From positions 1,677,501 through 1,741,500 of the forward strand of contig NZ_CP053708.1 of assembly GCF_013201075.1 (NCBI RefSeq): 64,000 nucleotides of DNA. Direction: 5' to 3'. Below the pieces are notes generated by a model, which was not told where the DNA came from, did not search any database, and worked only from the letters and a program-made list of their open reading frames with translations. Position 1 is the first letter of the stretch. Every line of letters begins with the position of its first letter. Positions 26,929 to 36,439 of the stretch are shown in pieces. The translations under genes were made by a program, and so were the position numbers. Origin of the DNA: Lichenicola cladoniae (lineage in GTDB: Bacteria > Pseudomonadota > Alphaproteobacteria > Acetobacterales > Acetobacteraceae).

Positions 26929-27784
26929 AGACCGGACAATGATCGGACAAATGTTCCTTCATGTCCGGGCTGGTTTCCCGATACACCAGCACCCGCAGGC
27001 TGTCCGGCTGCATCCAAGACCGCGCCGGCCCGCCCGCCAGGATCTGGTCGATGAAATCCTCGCCGCCCCAGCATGGGCTGGCATGCCCGGCGGTCGCGAC
27101 AGCCAGGGGTGCATCCCGCTGCAGCCCGGCAAGGAACACGTCGCCGGCCTTCAGGCGACGGTTGAAGTCTCCGAGCACCACGAACGCCACGCCTTCCGCC
27201 TCCCGTGCGGCGATCCACGCCTGCAGCACCGGCAGTTGCGCCGCGAGGTCGGCGCAGGCGGCCCGGTGAGTATCCGTGAGCGGTCCTTCCCAGCAGCCGC
27301 TTTTCAGATGCACCGCCAGCACCCGGAGCGACGTTCCGCCGATCGCCAGCGTCGCATCGAGCCCGGTGCGCAGATGCCGCCGGCCGGCCCGGCTCACGTC
27401 GAGTGCGGCCAGGTCGGGATGCCTGGTCACCGTGACGTCCCGGCGCACCGCCAGCGCCACCCGCTGCACGACCCGGTCGCTGGTGATCAGCACCCGGTAT
27501 CGATCGGGCGGAAAGATGCGTGCGACCAGGGCCGAGTCGTCGACTTCCTCGAGCGCTACCGCCGTCGCCTGCAGCTGGGCCGCGTAGCCCGCCAGGGCGG
27601 CAATGTCGGCATCCAGTTTCGGCGAGGCATCGTCGGGAAGCGCCGGGTCGCCGGCCGGCCGGCTGGTCAGCCAGTCCATGTTCCAGGTGGCGATCTTGAT
27701 CCCGACCGGGTCGGCGGCGAACGCCGGACCGCCGGCGAGAACCAGCACCGACGCCAGCGCGATGGCACGCGCCCGGCCGCTCAT
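26900..27784 (-). CDS. Secreted endonuclease/exonuclease/phosphatase-fold protein
   Basis: A 294-residue protein with a signal peptide (AIALASVLVLAGGPAFA). The DNase I-like fold is shown by IKIATWNMDWL, ALEEVDD, AVHLKSGCWEG, VVLGDFNRRL and LSDHCPVSV, which supply the catalytic Asn, Glu, His and Asp residues. It is probably a periplasmic or secreted nuclease or phosphodiesterase. It lies 17 bp downstream of the carbonic anhydrase gene. Confidence 0.87.
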   Translation of the reverse strand: MSGRARAIALASVLVLAGGPAFAADPVGIKIATWNMDWLTSRPAGDPALPDDASPKLDADIAALAGYAAQLQATAVALEEVDDSALVARIFPPDRYRVLITSDRVVQRVALAVRRDVTVTRHPDLAALDVSRAGRRHLRTGLDATLAIGGTSLRVLAVHLKSGCWEGPLTDTHRAACADLAAQLPVLQAWIAAREAEGVAFVVLGDFNRRLKAGDVFLAGLQRDAPLAVATAGHASPCWGGEDFIDQILAGGPARSWMQPDSLRVLVYRETSPDMKEHLSDHCPVSVRFSLPPG

Positions 27785-27801
27785 GCCGAGGCCACGCCTG
27801 C

Positions 27802-28494
27802 TCAAGCGGGCTCGGCACCCTTCAGCGCCGAGAGCGCTTCGTCCAGCGTGCGGGCCACGCGGGTCTGTCCGTCGAACACCCGGATCTTGCCGGTGGCGAT
27901 GTCGTAGAGCCAGCCCTGCAGCAGCAGCGGGCCTTCCGCGATGCGCGCGGCGACTGCGGGATGGGTCCGCAGGTGATCCAGCTGCAGCAGCACGTTCTGC
28001 TCGGCCAGCGCCGCCACGGCATCCGCGCCATGCGCGTGCGGATGGAGTGCGGCGGTGACGGCGCGGGCGGTCTCGGCGTTCCGCAGCCAGCTCGCCACCG
28101 TCGGCATGCTGTCCAGCCCGTGCGCCTCCGGGTCCAGCATCGCCTTCATCGCGCCGCAATCCGAATGGCCGCAGACGATGATGTGCTTCACGCCCAGCGC
28201 AACGACCGCATATTCGATCGCCGCCGACACGCCGCCCAGCATCTCTCCGTAGGCCGGCACAATGTTGCCGATATTGCGCAGTACGAACATCGCACCGGGC
28301 GGCTGCTGGGTGATCATGCCGGGACTGACCCGGCTGTCGGCGCAGGCGATGAACAGGGTGTGCGGAGACTGCCCCGCGGCCAGGTCCGAGAACATCTCCT
28401 GCTTCTCGGGAAACACGCGGACATTGAAGTCGCGCACGCCTTCCAGGAGCGAGATGATCGAGTGGTGGTGGTCGACTGACGGGGCTGCCGGCAT
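27802..28494 (-). CDS. Beta-carbonic anhydrase
   Basis: A 230-residue zinc enzyme interconverting CO2 and bicarbonate. The zinc ligands are Cys51 (IACADSRVSP), His110 and Cys113 (VCGHSDCGAMKA), with the Asp53-Arg55 dyad of the active site. ATG 28494 has a good AAAGGAAA Shine-Dalgarno 5 nt upstream. It is divergent from the bacteriophytochrome operon, separated by 114 bp, so the two may share regulatory DNA. Confidence 0.95.
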   Translation of the reverse strand: MPAAPSVDHHHSIISLLEGVRDFNVRVFPEKQEMFSDLAAGQSPHTLFIACADSRVSPGMITQQPPGAMFVLRNIGNIVPAYGEMLGGVSAAIEYAVVALGVKHIIVCGHSDCGAMKAMLDPEAHGLDSMPTVASWLRNAETARAVTAALHPHAHGADAVAALAEQNVLLQLDHLRTHPAVAARIAEGPLLLQGWLYDIATGKIRVFDGQTRVARTLDEALSALKGAEPA

Positions 28495-28608
28495 GCTTGT
28501 TTCCTTTGTGCCGCAGGCTGTTCCGGCCTGGGCTGGCCGCGTAAGCTGACGCAGCGATATGCAAGCCTCGAACGGGAAACCGCCACACATCATGCCCAGA
28601 CATCTCGT

Positions 28609-31074
28609 ATGCGGGGAAGTCCGCGCTTGAACGGCCATACCCGCAACGAGTCGCGTCCCGCGCAGGATACCGGCTGGAGCGCATGCGACCGCGAACCGGT
28701 GCATGTTCCCGGCACGATCCAGGCACATGGGCTGCTGCTGGTGTTGCGGATGGACCCCGGTGACGGCAGGCCGCTCGTCGTCGCCGCGGGCGGCAACGGT
28801 CTGGACGGTAAGGCGCCTCCATCCATGGACGGCCTCCTGGAGCCCGAAGGCGTCGCGCTGGTCGAGCGCGCGCTGTCGGACCCGGGCGCGGTGGCGGATC
28901 CGGTGATCGAGGGGCTGGTGTCGCGGGACGGGCGTCGCTGGACCGGACTGCTGCGCCGGGACCGGGCGGACATCTTGCTGGAGCTGGAGCCCGAGCAGGC
29001 GACCGATGCCACCTCCATTCGCCGCATCCTGCTCGGCCTCAACCAGGCGATCGCATCGCTGCAGCACCAGACCGATGCGATTTCCGCGTGCCAGGTTGCC
29101 GCGCGGCATGTGCGCGACATCACCGGGTTCGATCGTGTCATGGCCTACCGCTTCATGGCCGACTGGAGCGGCGAGGTCATCGCTGAATCGATCGTGCCGG
29201 GCGTGGATTCCTATCTCGGCCTGGTATTCCCGGCCTCCGATATCCCGGCTCCGGCACGCGCCCTGTATGCCAGCAACCGGCTGCGGCTGATCCCCGACGC
29301 GCGCTCGGCACAGGTGCCGCTGGTATCGCCGGCGGGTCCCGTCGATCTCGGTCAGGCGGTCCTGCGCGGCGTGGCACCGGTGCATCTGGAATACCTGGCC
29401 AACATGGGCGTGCAGGCCTCGATGTCGGTCGCCATCGCCGGCCTGCCGGACGGGGCGGATCGCGAGGCGGGCGCCGCCGGACCCGCGACTCCGATCCCGG
29501 CACTCTGGGGCCTGCTCGCCTGCCACCACCAGCACGGCCCGCTCTTCATCGACCATGTGCGCCGGCAGGCCGCCGAAACGCTCGCGCAGGCCTTGTCGTG
29601 GCGGCTGGGCTGGCTTGCCGATGCCGCGGCCGGTCGTCGGATCGCGATGATCCAGGACGCGGTCGCTCCCATCCTGGGCAGCGAAGCCGGCCCCTCCGTC
29701 GCGGTTTCGGCCGATGGCGTCGAGGCCACGGCGGGCGAGACATTGTTGCGTGCCTGCATGGCGACCGGAATGGCGGTCTTCGGCCCGGCCGGCATGGAGC
29801 TGGCCGGGCCACCCGTGCGGATCGGCGCGCTACCGTCGGAGGCAGCACTGCTGCAACTGGTCGACTGGCTGGATCGGCAGCCCGCCGGGCCGCTGACGAC
29901 CGACCGGTTGCCCAGCCTGTTGCCGCCCGTGCTGCTCGAGATGCTCGGCACCGATCATCCATGCGGCTTGCTGGCCACGCCGCTGGCCACGTCCGCGGCC
30001 GATGCGGCGGGGGCGGGCGGCTGGGTGCTGTGGTTCAGGCCGGAACTGCGGCGCGAGGTCGAGTGGGCCGGCTACAAGGCAACCGATCTGCCGCCGGGCC
30101 GGGAACTGCACCCGCGCGCCTCGTTCGCCGCCTGGCGCGAGGAGGTCGCCGGCCGTTCGGCGACGTGGGGGGCCGACTGCATCGCGGCGGCCAGCTATTT
30201 CCGCGAGACCATCGTGGCGTCGCTGCTTCGGCGGAGCAGGCAGATCGCTCGCGAGGCGACGCAGTTGCGCCGCCGCAACGAGGCGATCAGCTTCTTCGCC
30301 GATGCCGCCACCCATGATCTGCGGGAGCCGCTCTGGCAGATCCAGGTGCTGAGCGGACTGATCCGCGACGGGTTGCGCGGCCTTTTCGCCGAAGCCGATC
30401 CCGCCGAGGCACCGCGCCACCCGGCGCATGAGGCGCTGGTGCGCGAGGTGGCGGATCTCGAGCTCGAAACGATGTCCGGCCTGATCGTCACCTCGGCCGG
30501 ACGGATGCGCGCGATGATCGACGATCTGGCACGGTTCGCCGTCGCCGGCCGGGATGTAGATCAGATACGGGCGGTATCGCTGCGGCGGCTGGCGGACGAG
30601 GCGCTGGACGATGTCGGCGAGGCGGTGCGCGATGTGCGCGACGTGTCGCTGTCGTTCGACGGGCTGGACGGCGTGCTGGTCAACGGCGATCCCGCCCAGC
30701 TCCGGCGGGTGTTCCAGAACCTGCTGTCCAATGCCATCAAGTATCGCGAGGTGTCGCGGCCGCTGGGCGTGGTCGTGTCCGCGCACCGGCACGGCACGTC
30801 GGTGCGGGTCGATGTCATCGATAACGGCATCGGCTTCGATCCGGCCGACCGGGTGACGATGTTCGAGCCGTTCCGCCGGCTGCACCACCCCACATCCGTA
30901 CCGACGGAAGGGCTGGGACTCGGGCTTTCGATCTGCCAGCGTATCGTGGAAGCGCATGGCGGAACCATCGAGGCAACACCGCTGGCGCACGGTGCACGCA
31001 TCAGCTTCACCCTGCACGATCCCGGAATTGTCGCAGCGGCAGGACCGGCGGAAGGCCATCACGATGCTGTCTGA
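28609..31074 (+). CDS. Bacteriophytochrome histidine kinase
   Basis: An 821-residue red/far-red photosensor kinase. The PAS domain carries the biliverdin-attaching Cys26 in SACDREPVHVPGTIQAHG. The GAF domain has FPASDIPAPARALY and VHLEYLANMGVQAS, and the PHY domain has the tongue motif HPRASF. The transmitter has His569 in THDLREPLWQ and an HATPase ending DNGIGFDPADRV ... GLGLGLSICQRI. TTG 28627 is a plausible alternative start: GGGGAAG lies 7 nt before it, while ATG 28609 has no clear Shine-Dalgarno. First gene of a four-gene overlapping operon. Confidence 0.95.
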   Translation: MRGSPRLNGHTRNESRPAQDTGWSACDREPVHVPGTIQAHGLLLVLRMDPGDGRPLVVAAGGNGLDGKAPPSMDGLLEPEGVALVERALSDPGAVADPVIEGLVSRDGRRWTGLLRRDRADILLELEPEQATDATSIRRILLGLNQAIASLQHQTDAISACQVAARHVRDITGFDRVMAYRFMADWSGEVIAESIVPGVDSYLGLVFPASDIPAPARALYASNRLRLIPDARSAQVPLVSPAGPVDLGQAVLRGVAPVHLEYLANMGVQASMSVAIAGLPDGADREAGAAGPATPIPALWGLLACHHQHGPLFIDHVRRQAAETLAQALSWRLGWLADAAAGRRIAMIQDAVAPILGSEAGPSVAVSADGVEATAGETLLRACMATGMAVFGPAGMELAGPPVRIGALPSEAALLQLVDWLDRQPAGPLTTDRLPSLLPPVLLEMLGTDHPCGLLATPLATSAADAAGAGGWVLWFRPELRREVEWAGYKATDLPPGRELHPRASFAAWREEVAGRSATWGADCIAAASYFRETIVASLLRRSRQIAREATQLRRRNEAISFFADAATHDLREPLWQIQVLSGLIRDGLRGLFAEADPAEAPRHPAHEALVREVADLELETMSGLIVTSAGRMRAMIDDLARFAVAGRDVDQIRAVSLRRLADEALDDVGEAVRDVRDVSLSFDGLDGVLVNGDPAQLRRVFQNLLSNAIKYREVSRPLGVVVSAHRHGTSVRVDVIDNGIGFDPADRVTMFEPFRRLHHPTSVPTEGLGLGLSICQRIVEAHGGTIEATPLAHGARISFTLHDPGIVAAAGPAEGHHDAV

Positions 31075-31588
31075 CACGCGCGGCGTCCTGGCCGCACACG
31101 CCCCGTCGCTCATCCTCGTCGCCGAGAACGAGGAAAACCACCGGTTCATCCTGCGCCGGGTGTTCCGCACGGTCGGGCTCGATGTGCGGCTGCGATTCGT
31201 GAATGACGGCCAGGAGATGCTCGATTATCTCGAACATGCCGGCGCCTATGCCGCGGACGGGGCAGCGCCCTGGCCCGACCTGGTGCTGATCGACCTGCAC
31301 ATGCCGCGCCTCGACGGGCTGGGTGCGCTCAAGGCGATGCGCCGCAGCGACCAGTTGCGCACTCTCCCGGTAATCATCTTCTCGTCGTCCGACCAGCCGC
31401 ACCATGTCGACCAGGCCTACGAGTCCGGAGCCAACGCCTATCTGGTCAAGGTCGGCGACTTCGACCAGCTGGTCTCGCACCTGCGCGGCATGGTCGAATT
31501 CTGGCTGCAGGCCGCGCGCCTGCCGCGGCAACCGGAAGGACGCCCGGATCCGATCCCGGACCAGCGTCCCGGGGAGACCGATGCATGA
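31064..31588 (+). CDS. Response regulator of the phytochrome operon (Rcp1-like)
   Basis: A 174-residue single-domain receiver of the phytochrome-associated type: ILVAENEENHRFILRR, phosphoacceptor Asp77 in LIDLHMPRLDG, and IIFSSSDQPHHVDQAYESGA. Its ATG lies 11 bp inside the end of the phytochrome gene, and its stop overlaps the next gene by ATGA. Probably receives phosphate from the phytochrome kinase. The expected conserved Lys is in YLVKVGDF. Confidence 0.92.
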   Translation: MLSDTRGVLAAHAPSLILVAENEENHRFILRRVFRTVGLDVRLRFVNDGQEMLDYLEHAGAYAADGAAPWPDLVLIDLHMPRLDGLGALKAMRRSDQLRTLPVIIFSSSDQPHHVDQAYESGANAYLVKVGDFDQLVSHLRGMVEFWLQAARLPRQPEGRPDPIPDQRPGETDA

Positions 31589-32838
31589 AGGACGGCGCGG
31601 CCGCGTCGATCGGCATCCTGATGATCGACGACAGCGTCGAGGCCTTCATGACGCTGCGAGCGATGCTGGCGCCCAGGCGGACCGGCCAGCGCTCCTACGC
31701 GCTGTCGCACACCAACGACGTGGCCGACGGGCTGGCGGCGATGATTGCCGGCACGCACGATCTCTATCTGGTCGACTACCGGCTGCGCGCCGAAAGCGGC
31801 CTGGACCTGGTGCGGGCCGCGCGGGCGGCCGGCGTCACGCGGCCGATCGTGATGCTGACGGCGTCCGGCATGGTCGACGTGGAGGCACTGGAGGCGGGGG
31901 CCAACGACTTCTTGGTCAAGGGCGCGTTCGACCTGCCGATGCTGGAGCGCACCATCCGCTATGCGATGGGCAACGCCGAAAGCGTTCGTCGGCTGGCGGA
32001 CCTGAATGCCCGGCTCGAAGCGCTGGTCGAGGAACGCACGCGTCAATATGCCGAGGCCAACGAACGCCTGACCGACCAGATCGCCGCCCGCGAACTCGCC
32101 GAGAACGCGCTGATGCGGGCAGAGCGGCTGCAGGCGCTCGGCCGCATGACCGGCAGCGTCGCTCACGACTTCAACAATATCCTGACCGCGCTGTTCGGCA
32201 GCCTGGAAATCCTGAAGTGCCGGCTGGGCGACGATGTCGGGCCACGGATCGCCGGACCGCTGAACACCGCTGTCGAGGCGGCGCGGGTCGGCGAGCGTAT
32301 GGTGGAGGGACTGCTCGCCTTCGCCCGCCGCAGGCCGCTGGCACCGAGGCTGCTGCAGCTCAACGAGGTGATCCGCGACACCGAGGCGCTGCTCAAGCTG
32401 ACCCTGAGCGGCGACGTGCGGCTCATCTGCGACCTGGCCGACACGCTGCCGCAGGTGCTGGTGGACCGCGAGCAGTTCGAGCGTGCCCTGCTCAACCTGG
32501 CGTCCAACGCCCACGACGCCATGGTCGGCCAGGCCGATGCACGGCTGACGATCTCCACCCGTGCCGATGGCCCGGACCGGATCCTGCTGCTGGTCGGCGA
32601 TAACGGGCCGGGCATGTCGCGGGACACGCTCAACCACGCGTTCGAGCCGTTCTTCAGCACCAAGGAAGTCGGGCAGGGCACTGGGCTCGGTCTCGCTCAG
32701 GTCTATGGTTTCGCGCTGCAATCCGGCGGCAGCGCATCGATCGATAGTCAGCCCGGCCAGGGCGTACGGGTAAGGCTGGTGCTGCCGGTGGCGGCCGGGG
32801 AGCCCGTGGAAGCGGCGACCTCGACCGGACCGGCATGA
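31585..32838 (+). CDS. REC-HisKA-HATPase kinase of the phytochrome operon
   Basis: A 417-residue protein. The N-terminal receiver has MIDDS and Asp64 in LVDYRLRAESG. A coiled linker (ALVEERTRQYAEANERL) leads to a HisKA with His194 in GSVAHDFNNIL and an HATPase (GDNGPGMSRDTLNHAFEPFF, GTGLGLAQVYGF). The receiver-first layout means it can take phosphate from the upstream phytochrome and relay it. Overlaps both neighbours by ATGA. Confidence 0.92.
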   Translation: MKDGAAASIGILMIDDSVEAFMTLRAMLAPRRTGQRSYALSHTNDVADGLAAMIAGTHDLYLVDYRLRAESGLDLVRAARAAGVTRPIVMLTASGMVDVEALEAGANDFLVKGAFDLPMLERTIRYAMGNAESVRRLADLNARLEALVEERTRQYAEANERLTDQIAARELAENALMRAERLQALGRMTGSVAHDFNNILTALFGSLEILKCRLGDDVGPRIAGPLNTAVEAARVGERMVEGLLAFARRRPLAPRLLQLNEVIRDTEALLKLTLSGDVRLICDLADTLPQVLVDREQFERALLNLASNAHDAMVGQADARLTISTRADGPDRILLLVGDNGPGMSRDTLNHAFEPFFSTKEVGQGTGLGLAQVYGFALQSGGSASIDSQPGQGVRVRLVLPVAAGEPVEAATSTGPA

Positions 32839-33770
32839 GCGGGCGGGGCGGGTTCGCGCCGGAGCCGGAGTTCGGCGCCAACGAGTTCGGTGTGCAGGCG
32901 GACCTGATCGCAGTGCTGGTGGCGATCAAGGACAATATGCCGAACGTGCTCACCCTGGACGACACCGATGCGTTGCCGGCCGGGCCGCTGGAGCCGGAAC
33001 ATCGGTCGCTGCAGTCCGGCATGCGGTCGTGGGTCGAGCGCACCACCCGCCACCCTTTGAACCATGTCGAACAGCTCTACACCTTTGCCGATCGCGACCG
33101 CGACCGCGCCGAGGGCACCAAGCGTTCCATCTCGATCAGCTACCTGGCCCTGACCCGGCTGATCCCCGACGAGACCGGCTGGTCGAGCTGGTACCGTTAT
33201 TTCCCGTGGGAGGATCAGCGCGAGGAGAACGGCCGTCGGAGCACCGCACGCCTGGTCGAGCTGTTGACGGAATGGTGCGGGCAGGTGCCGGCACCGCTCT
33301 CGCAGGCCAGGCGGCAGCGGCTGACGATCAATTTCGGGCTGGAGCGGTGGGACGAGGAACTCGTGCTGCAGCGCTACGAGCTGCTGTACGAGGCCGGGCT
33401 GGTGGCCGAAGCCGGGTATCCGGCGGTGACGGGCACCGGCCATTCGATGCCGCGTGATCATCGCCGAATCCTGGCCACCGGGATCGCAAGGTTGCGGGCG
33501 CGGATCAAGTACCGGCCGGTGTTCTTCGAATTGATGCCGGACAGTTTCACGCTGCTGCAGCTGCAGCTCACCGTCGAGGCGCTGGCCGGGGTGCTGCTGC
33601 ACAAGCAGAATTTCCGTCGCCTGATCGAGAGCCAGGCGCTGATCGAGGATACCGGCGCCATCACGACGAGCGGTCCCGGCCGGCCGGCGAAGATATTCAG
33701 GTTCCGTCGCGAAGTTCTTGCCGCCCGGCAGGTGGCCGGGTCGAAACTGCCGCTGATGCGGTCGATCTGA
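32835..33770 (+). CDS. NadQ/NrtR-like regulator of NAD synthesis
   Basis: A 311-residue protein. The N-terminal 200 residues resemble the Nudix-derived sensor domain of NrtR-like regulators but lack a canonical Nudix box, so no hydrolase activity is expected. The C-terminal winged helix has LMPDSFTLLQLQLTVEAL and LHKQNFRRLIE, then RGxP-like GPGRPAKIFRFRRE, the typical NrtR/NadQ ending. nadABC lies 2.7 kb downstream with two dyad sites before it, which supports NadQ. Its ATG overlaps the TGA of the phytochrome-operon kinase, an unexpected placement. The family call is by recognition, not alignment. Confidence 0.75.
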   Translation: MSGRGGFAPEPEFGANEFGVQADLIAVLVAIKDNMPNVLTLDDTDALPAGPLEPEHRSLQSGMRSWVERTTRHPLNHVEQLYTFADRDRDRAEGTKRSISISYLALTRLIPDETGWSSWYRYFPWEDQREENGRRSTARLVELLTEWCGQVPAPLSQARRQRLTINFGLERWDEELVLQRYELLYEAGLVAEAGYPAVTGTGHSMPRDHRRILATGIARLRARIKYRPVFFELMPDSFTLLQLQLTVEALAGVLLHKQNFRRLIESQALIEDTGAITTSGPGRPAKIFRFRREVLAARQVAGSKLPLMRSI

Positions 33771-33892
33771 CCCACGGCGTCGACCACAGCGCACAACAAG
33801 TTCAACTCGACGTCTCGGGTCTCGCGACATCCCCGACGTTGATACGACGCCGTGGGGGCAACCGCCGAACTCACCCCGGTCGAAGGAAGACC

Positions 33893-34513
33893 ATGCCCGT
33901 CAAGTTGCTGATCGTTTTCTACTCGCGCACCGGTTCGACCGAGAAGCTCGCGGTCGCGGCGGCGGAAGCCGCGCGTGCGGACGGCGCGGAGGTCCGCCTG
34001 CGCAGGGCACGCGAGGTTGTACCCGCCAGCGTGCTCGATAAGGCGCCCGACTGGCGCAAGCAGGCCGATCGCATGAACGGGCTGTATCCCGAACCCGAGA
34101 CCGACGACACGCTGTGGGCGGACGCCATCCTGTTCGGCACGCCGTGCTATTTCGGCGCCATGGCCACCGAGCTCAAGGCGTTCCTCGACCAGCTCGGCCC
34201 GCAATGGAAAAAGGGCGAGCTGGCGGGCAAGGTCGGCGGCGCATTCGCGTCGGTTTCCTGGCCGCATGGCGGCAGCGAGGTCGTGACCTTGTCGCTCTAC
34301 GCACCGATGGCCCATCTCGGCATGATCATCGTCCCGACCGGCTACACGGACGAGGTAATGCTCGAGGCCGGCTCGCCCTACGGCGCCTCGACCGTGGTCG
34401 GCGCCGAGAACCGGCCGCCGCGCGAAGAGGACTTGGCCGCGATCCGTCACCAGGGACGACGCATGGTGAAGATAGCGGCGGCCCTTGCGGCCGGCGACGC
34501 CGCCACGGGATAG
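33893..34513 (+). CDS. NAD(P)H:quinone oxidoreductase, WrbA type
   Basis: A 206-residue flavodoxin-fold enzyme reducing quinones by two electrons. The FMN phosphate loop is FYSRTGSTEKLA, and FGTPCYFGAMATELKAFLDQ and the later GAFASVSWPHGGSEV are WrbA features. ATG 33893 has GAAGGAAGA at 33882-33890. It lies 122 bp after the NadQ-like gene and is followed by a hairpin, so it may be a separate unit. Confidence 0.92.
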   Translation: MPVKLLIVFYSRTGSTEKLAVAAAEAARADGAEVRLRRAREVVPASVLDKAPDWRKQADRMNGLYPEPETDDTLWADAILFGTPCYFGAMATELKAFLDQLGPQWKKGELAGKVGGAFASVSWPHGGSEVVTLSLYAPMAHLGMIIVPTGYTDEVMLEAGSPYGASTVVGAENRPPREEDLAAIRHQGRRMVKIAAALAAGDAATG

Positions 34514-34520
34514 ATCCATC

Positions 34521-34543
34521 GGGCGGGAACGCCTATCCCGCCC
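34521..34543 (+). terminator. Hairpin after the WrbA gene
   Basis: GGGCGGGA (34521-34528) pairs perfectly with TCCCGCCC (34536-34543) around a 7-nt loop, 7 bp after the stop codon. There is no proper T-run (TCCTTGCC follows), so it is a weak intrinsic terminator at best. Confidence 0.5.
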
Positions 34544-34622
34544 TCCTTGCCCCGCCGTGAGCCAGGCTCTCGAAAGCCGGTGTTCATGACCGGGTCGTTC
34601 ATCACGTCAAAGGATCCCTGCC

Positions 34623-35630
34623 ATGGTATCGCCAAGTGGATCGAGTGCCCTGGTGTGGGATGCCGAGCGTTTGCGTATCGCGAGCGATGCGGCCGGGATC
34701 GCCTTGTGGTCCTGGAACGTCGATACCGACGAGATCGCGCTGGACAAGCGAGCGCATAATCTCTGGGCGGTGCCCGTGGGCGAGACGCCGGTGACATTCG
34801 AAGCCCTGTCCGCGAAGATCCATCCGCACGATCTCGACCGGGTTCGAGCGGCATTCACCAACACCCGGACCCTGGCAGGTCTGTACGAGATCGACTTCCG
34901 GGTCGTGGTCGGCGACGAGGTGGTCCGATGGATCTCGGCGCGTGGCGAGGGTGCAGATATCGGCATCGTCGATCGCGTCATGTTCGGCGTGTTCATGGAC
35001 GTCACCGACCGCAAGCAGGCGGAGGAGGCGCGGGAAATGCTGGCGGGGGAGATGAGCCACAGGGTCAAGAACCTGTTCGCCCTCGCCTCGGCTCTCACCG
35101 GGATCGCTGCCCGCTCGGCGGCGACGACGACCGAGATGGCCAACGACCTGACCCTCCGGCTGACCGCGCTGGGGCGTGCCCACAGCCTCGTGCGGTCGGC
35201 CCCGGGCGAGGAGGGAAAGGCGCTCCTGGGTGATCTGCTCGATGTGCTGCTGGCGCCATACGGCGATGAAGGCATGGTCGGCGACCGGATCACCGTGTCG
35301 GTGCCGGAGATACGCATCGGCGAGACCACCGCCACGACCATAGCCCTGGTGGTTCATGAGCTAGCGACGAACTCGGTCAAATACGGTGCGCTCTCCAACG
35401 AGAACGGCCGGCTGGACCTGTCCTGCGTGGTCGATGGCGATGAAGTGGTCATGGCCTGGACCGAACGCGGCGGGCCGCCGGTCACAGCTCCCAAGGGACC
35501 AATGGGCTTCGGATCGAAGCTGATCGCGCGAAGTGTCACAGGACAACTCGGTGGCTCGATCGTCTTCGACTGGCCCGCCGACGGCGCAGTCGTCAGGCTG
35601 CGGATGAACCGGGCCAAGCTCGGCAGGTGA
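34623..35630 (+). CDS. PAS-HWE histidine kinase
   Basis: A 335-residue cytoplasmic sensor kinase. The PAS domain spans about residues 15-125 (GIALWSWNVDTDEIAL, FGVFMDVTDRKQAEE). The HWE transmitter has His146 in GEMSHRVKNLFALAS and the HATPase HELATNSVKYGALS ... GFGSKLI. HWE kinases are frequent in alphaproteobacteria with photosensors and general stress control. AAAGGA lies about 9 nt before ATG 34623. No response regulator is adjacent. Confidence 0.92.
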   Translation: MVSPSGSSALVWDAERLRIASDAAGIALWSWNVDTDEIALDKRAHNLWAVPVGETPVTFEALSAKIHPHDLDRVRAAFTNTRTLAGLYEIDFRVVVGDEVVRWISARGEGADIGIVDRVMFGVFMDVTDRKQAEEAREMLAGEMSHRVKNLFALASALTGIAARSAATTTEMANDLTLRLTALGRAHSLVRSAPGEEGKALLGDLLDVLLAPYGDEGMVGDRITVSVPEIRIGETTATTIALVVHELATNSVKYGALSNENGRLDLSCVVDGDEVVMAWTERGGPPVTAPKGPMGFGSKLIARSVTGQLGGSIVFDWPADGAVVRLRMNRAKLGR

Positions 35631-36381
35631 TCAACAAGTCTGCGGGCTTATTCCGTATGGTTGCAGTAGTCAGATGAGAGGTGGTGGTTGTTCGTTGATA
35701 ACGCGGCAGGCAGCATCAGCAACCATCACTTGCCTAGTGAGTCGATTTCGTCACCAGACTGGTCGACCGTCAATCGTAATGCGCTTGCGCTACTCGTCAT
35801 GCGCCAGCCGATTGATCCACTCTTCCTGCGCATCAGCCGAATTTTCTGCGTCGTTTAGCAGGCTTCATGCATCGCCTGTTGATGTAGTTTTAACGCGGTA
35901 TACGGTCGGACTTAAATGATCGTGCTCGCGAAGCGCGATTGCACTCATACAGATTACGTAAGCCAGCTTGTCTATTTCCAGCCTCGGCCAACATGCCGGC
36001 TACAATCTCGAGTTCGGATCCCGGCACCGAATTCCGGCTGGCATACATGCCCGGTAACTCAAGTCGATCCTGTCCGCGCCACACGCAGTCATCCGGCATG
36101 ACATCAGATGTCACGCTGCTGCCGATCCTTGACATCGTTCCCGGTCAGCGTGACCGTGCATGCCCCAGCGGGGCTCGTGCCATTAATTCCGAAACTGCTC
36201 GCTACTCTTTCGGTCTGCCGTATCCGGTTCGATTGCCCAAAGGGCAACGTTTCCGGAAGGGCGTGCGGCCTATCGTCGAGCTTCGACGGAGTGCACGTCG
36301 CCTGGTCATGGTGGAAGAGAGGGCGGACATGGCATGTCAGTTCGCTGGGCAGGGTTGCATCGCGCAAACCTTGACCTTCTT
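35631..36381. other. 0.75-kb non-coding stretch before nadA
   Basis: Only short frames with poor codon use occur on either strand. GC is visibly lower than in the flanking genes. No tRNA, IS end or known domain was recognised. It may be decayed DNA from an old insertion, and it carries the nadA control region at its right end. Confidence 0.5.
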
Positions 36382-36398
36382 ATGCTCAACACCAGCAT
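36382..36398. promoter_or_regulatory. Candidate NadQ operator, site 1
   Basis: ATGCTC-AACAC-CAGCAT, a 6-5-6 dyad within TCTTATGCTC...CAGCATATAAGA. It has the same half-site and spacing as site 2, 58 bp downstream, and lies 75 bp before the nadA ATG. Confidence 0.6.
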
Positions 36399-36439
36399 AT
36401 AAGACCGGCGCCATTGGCGTCTCTTTTTCGGCCTTGGTT

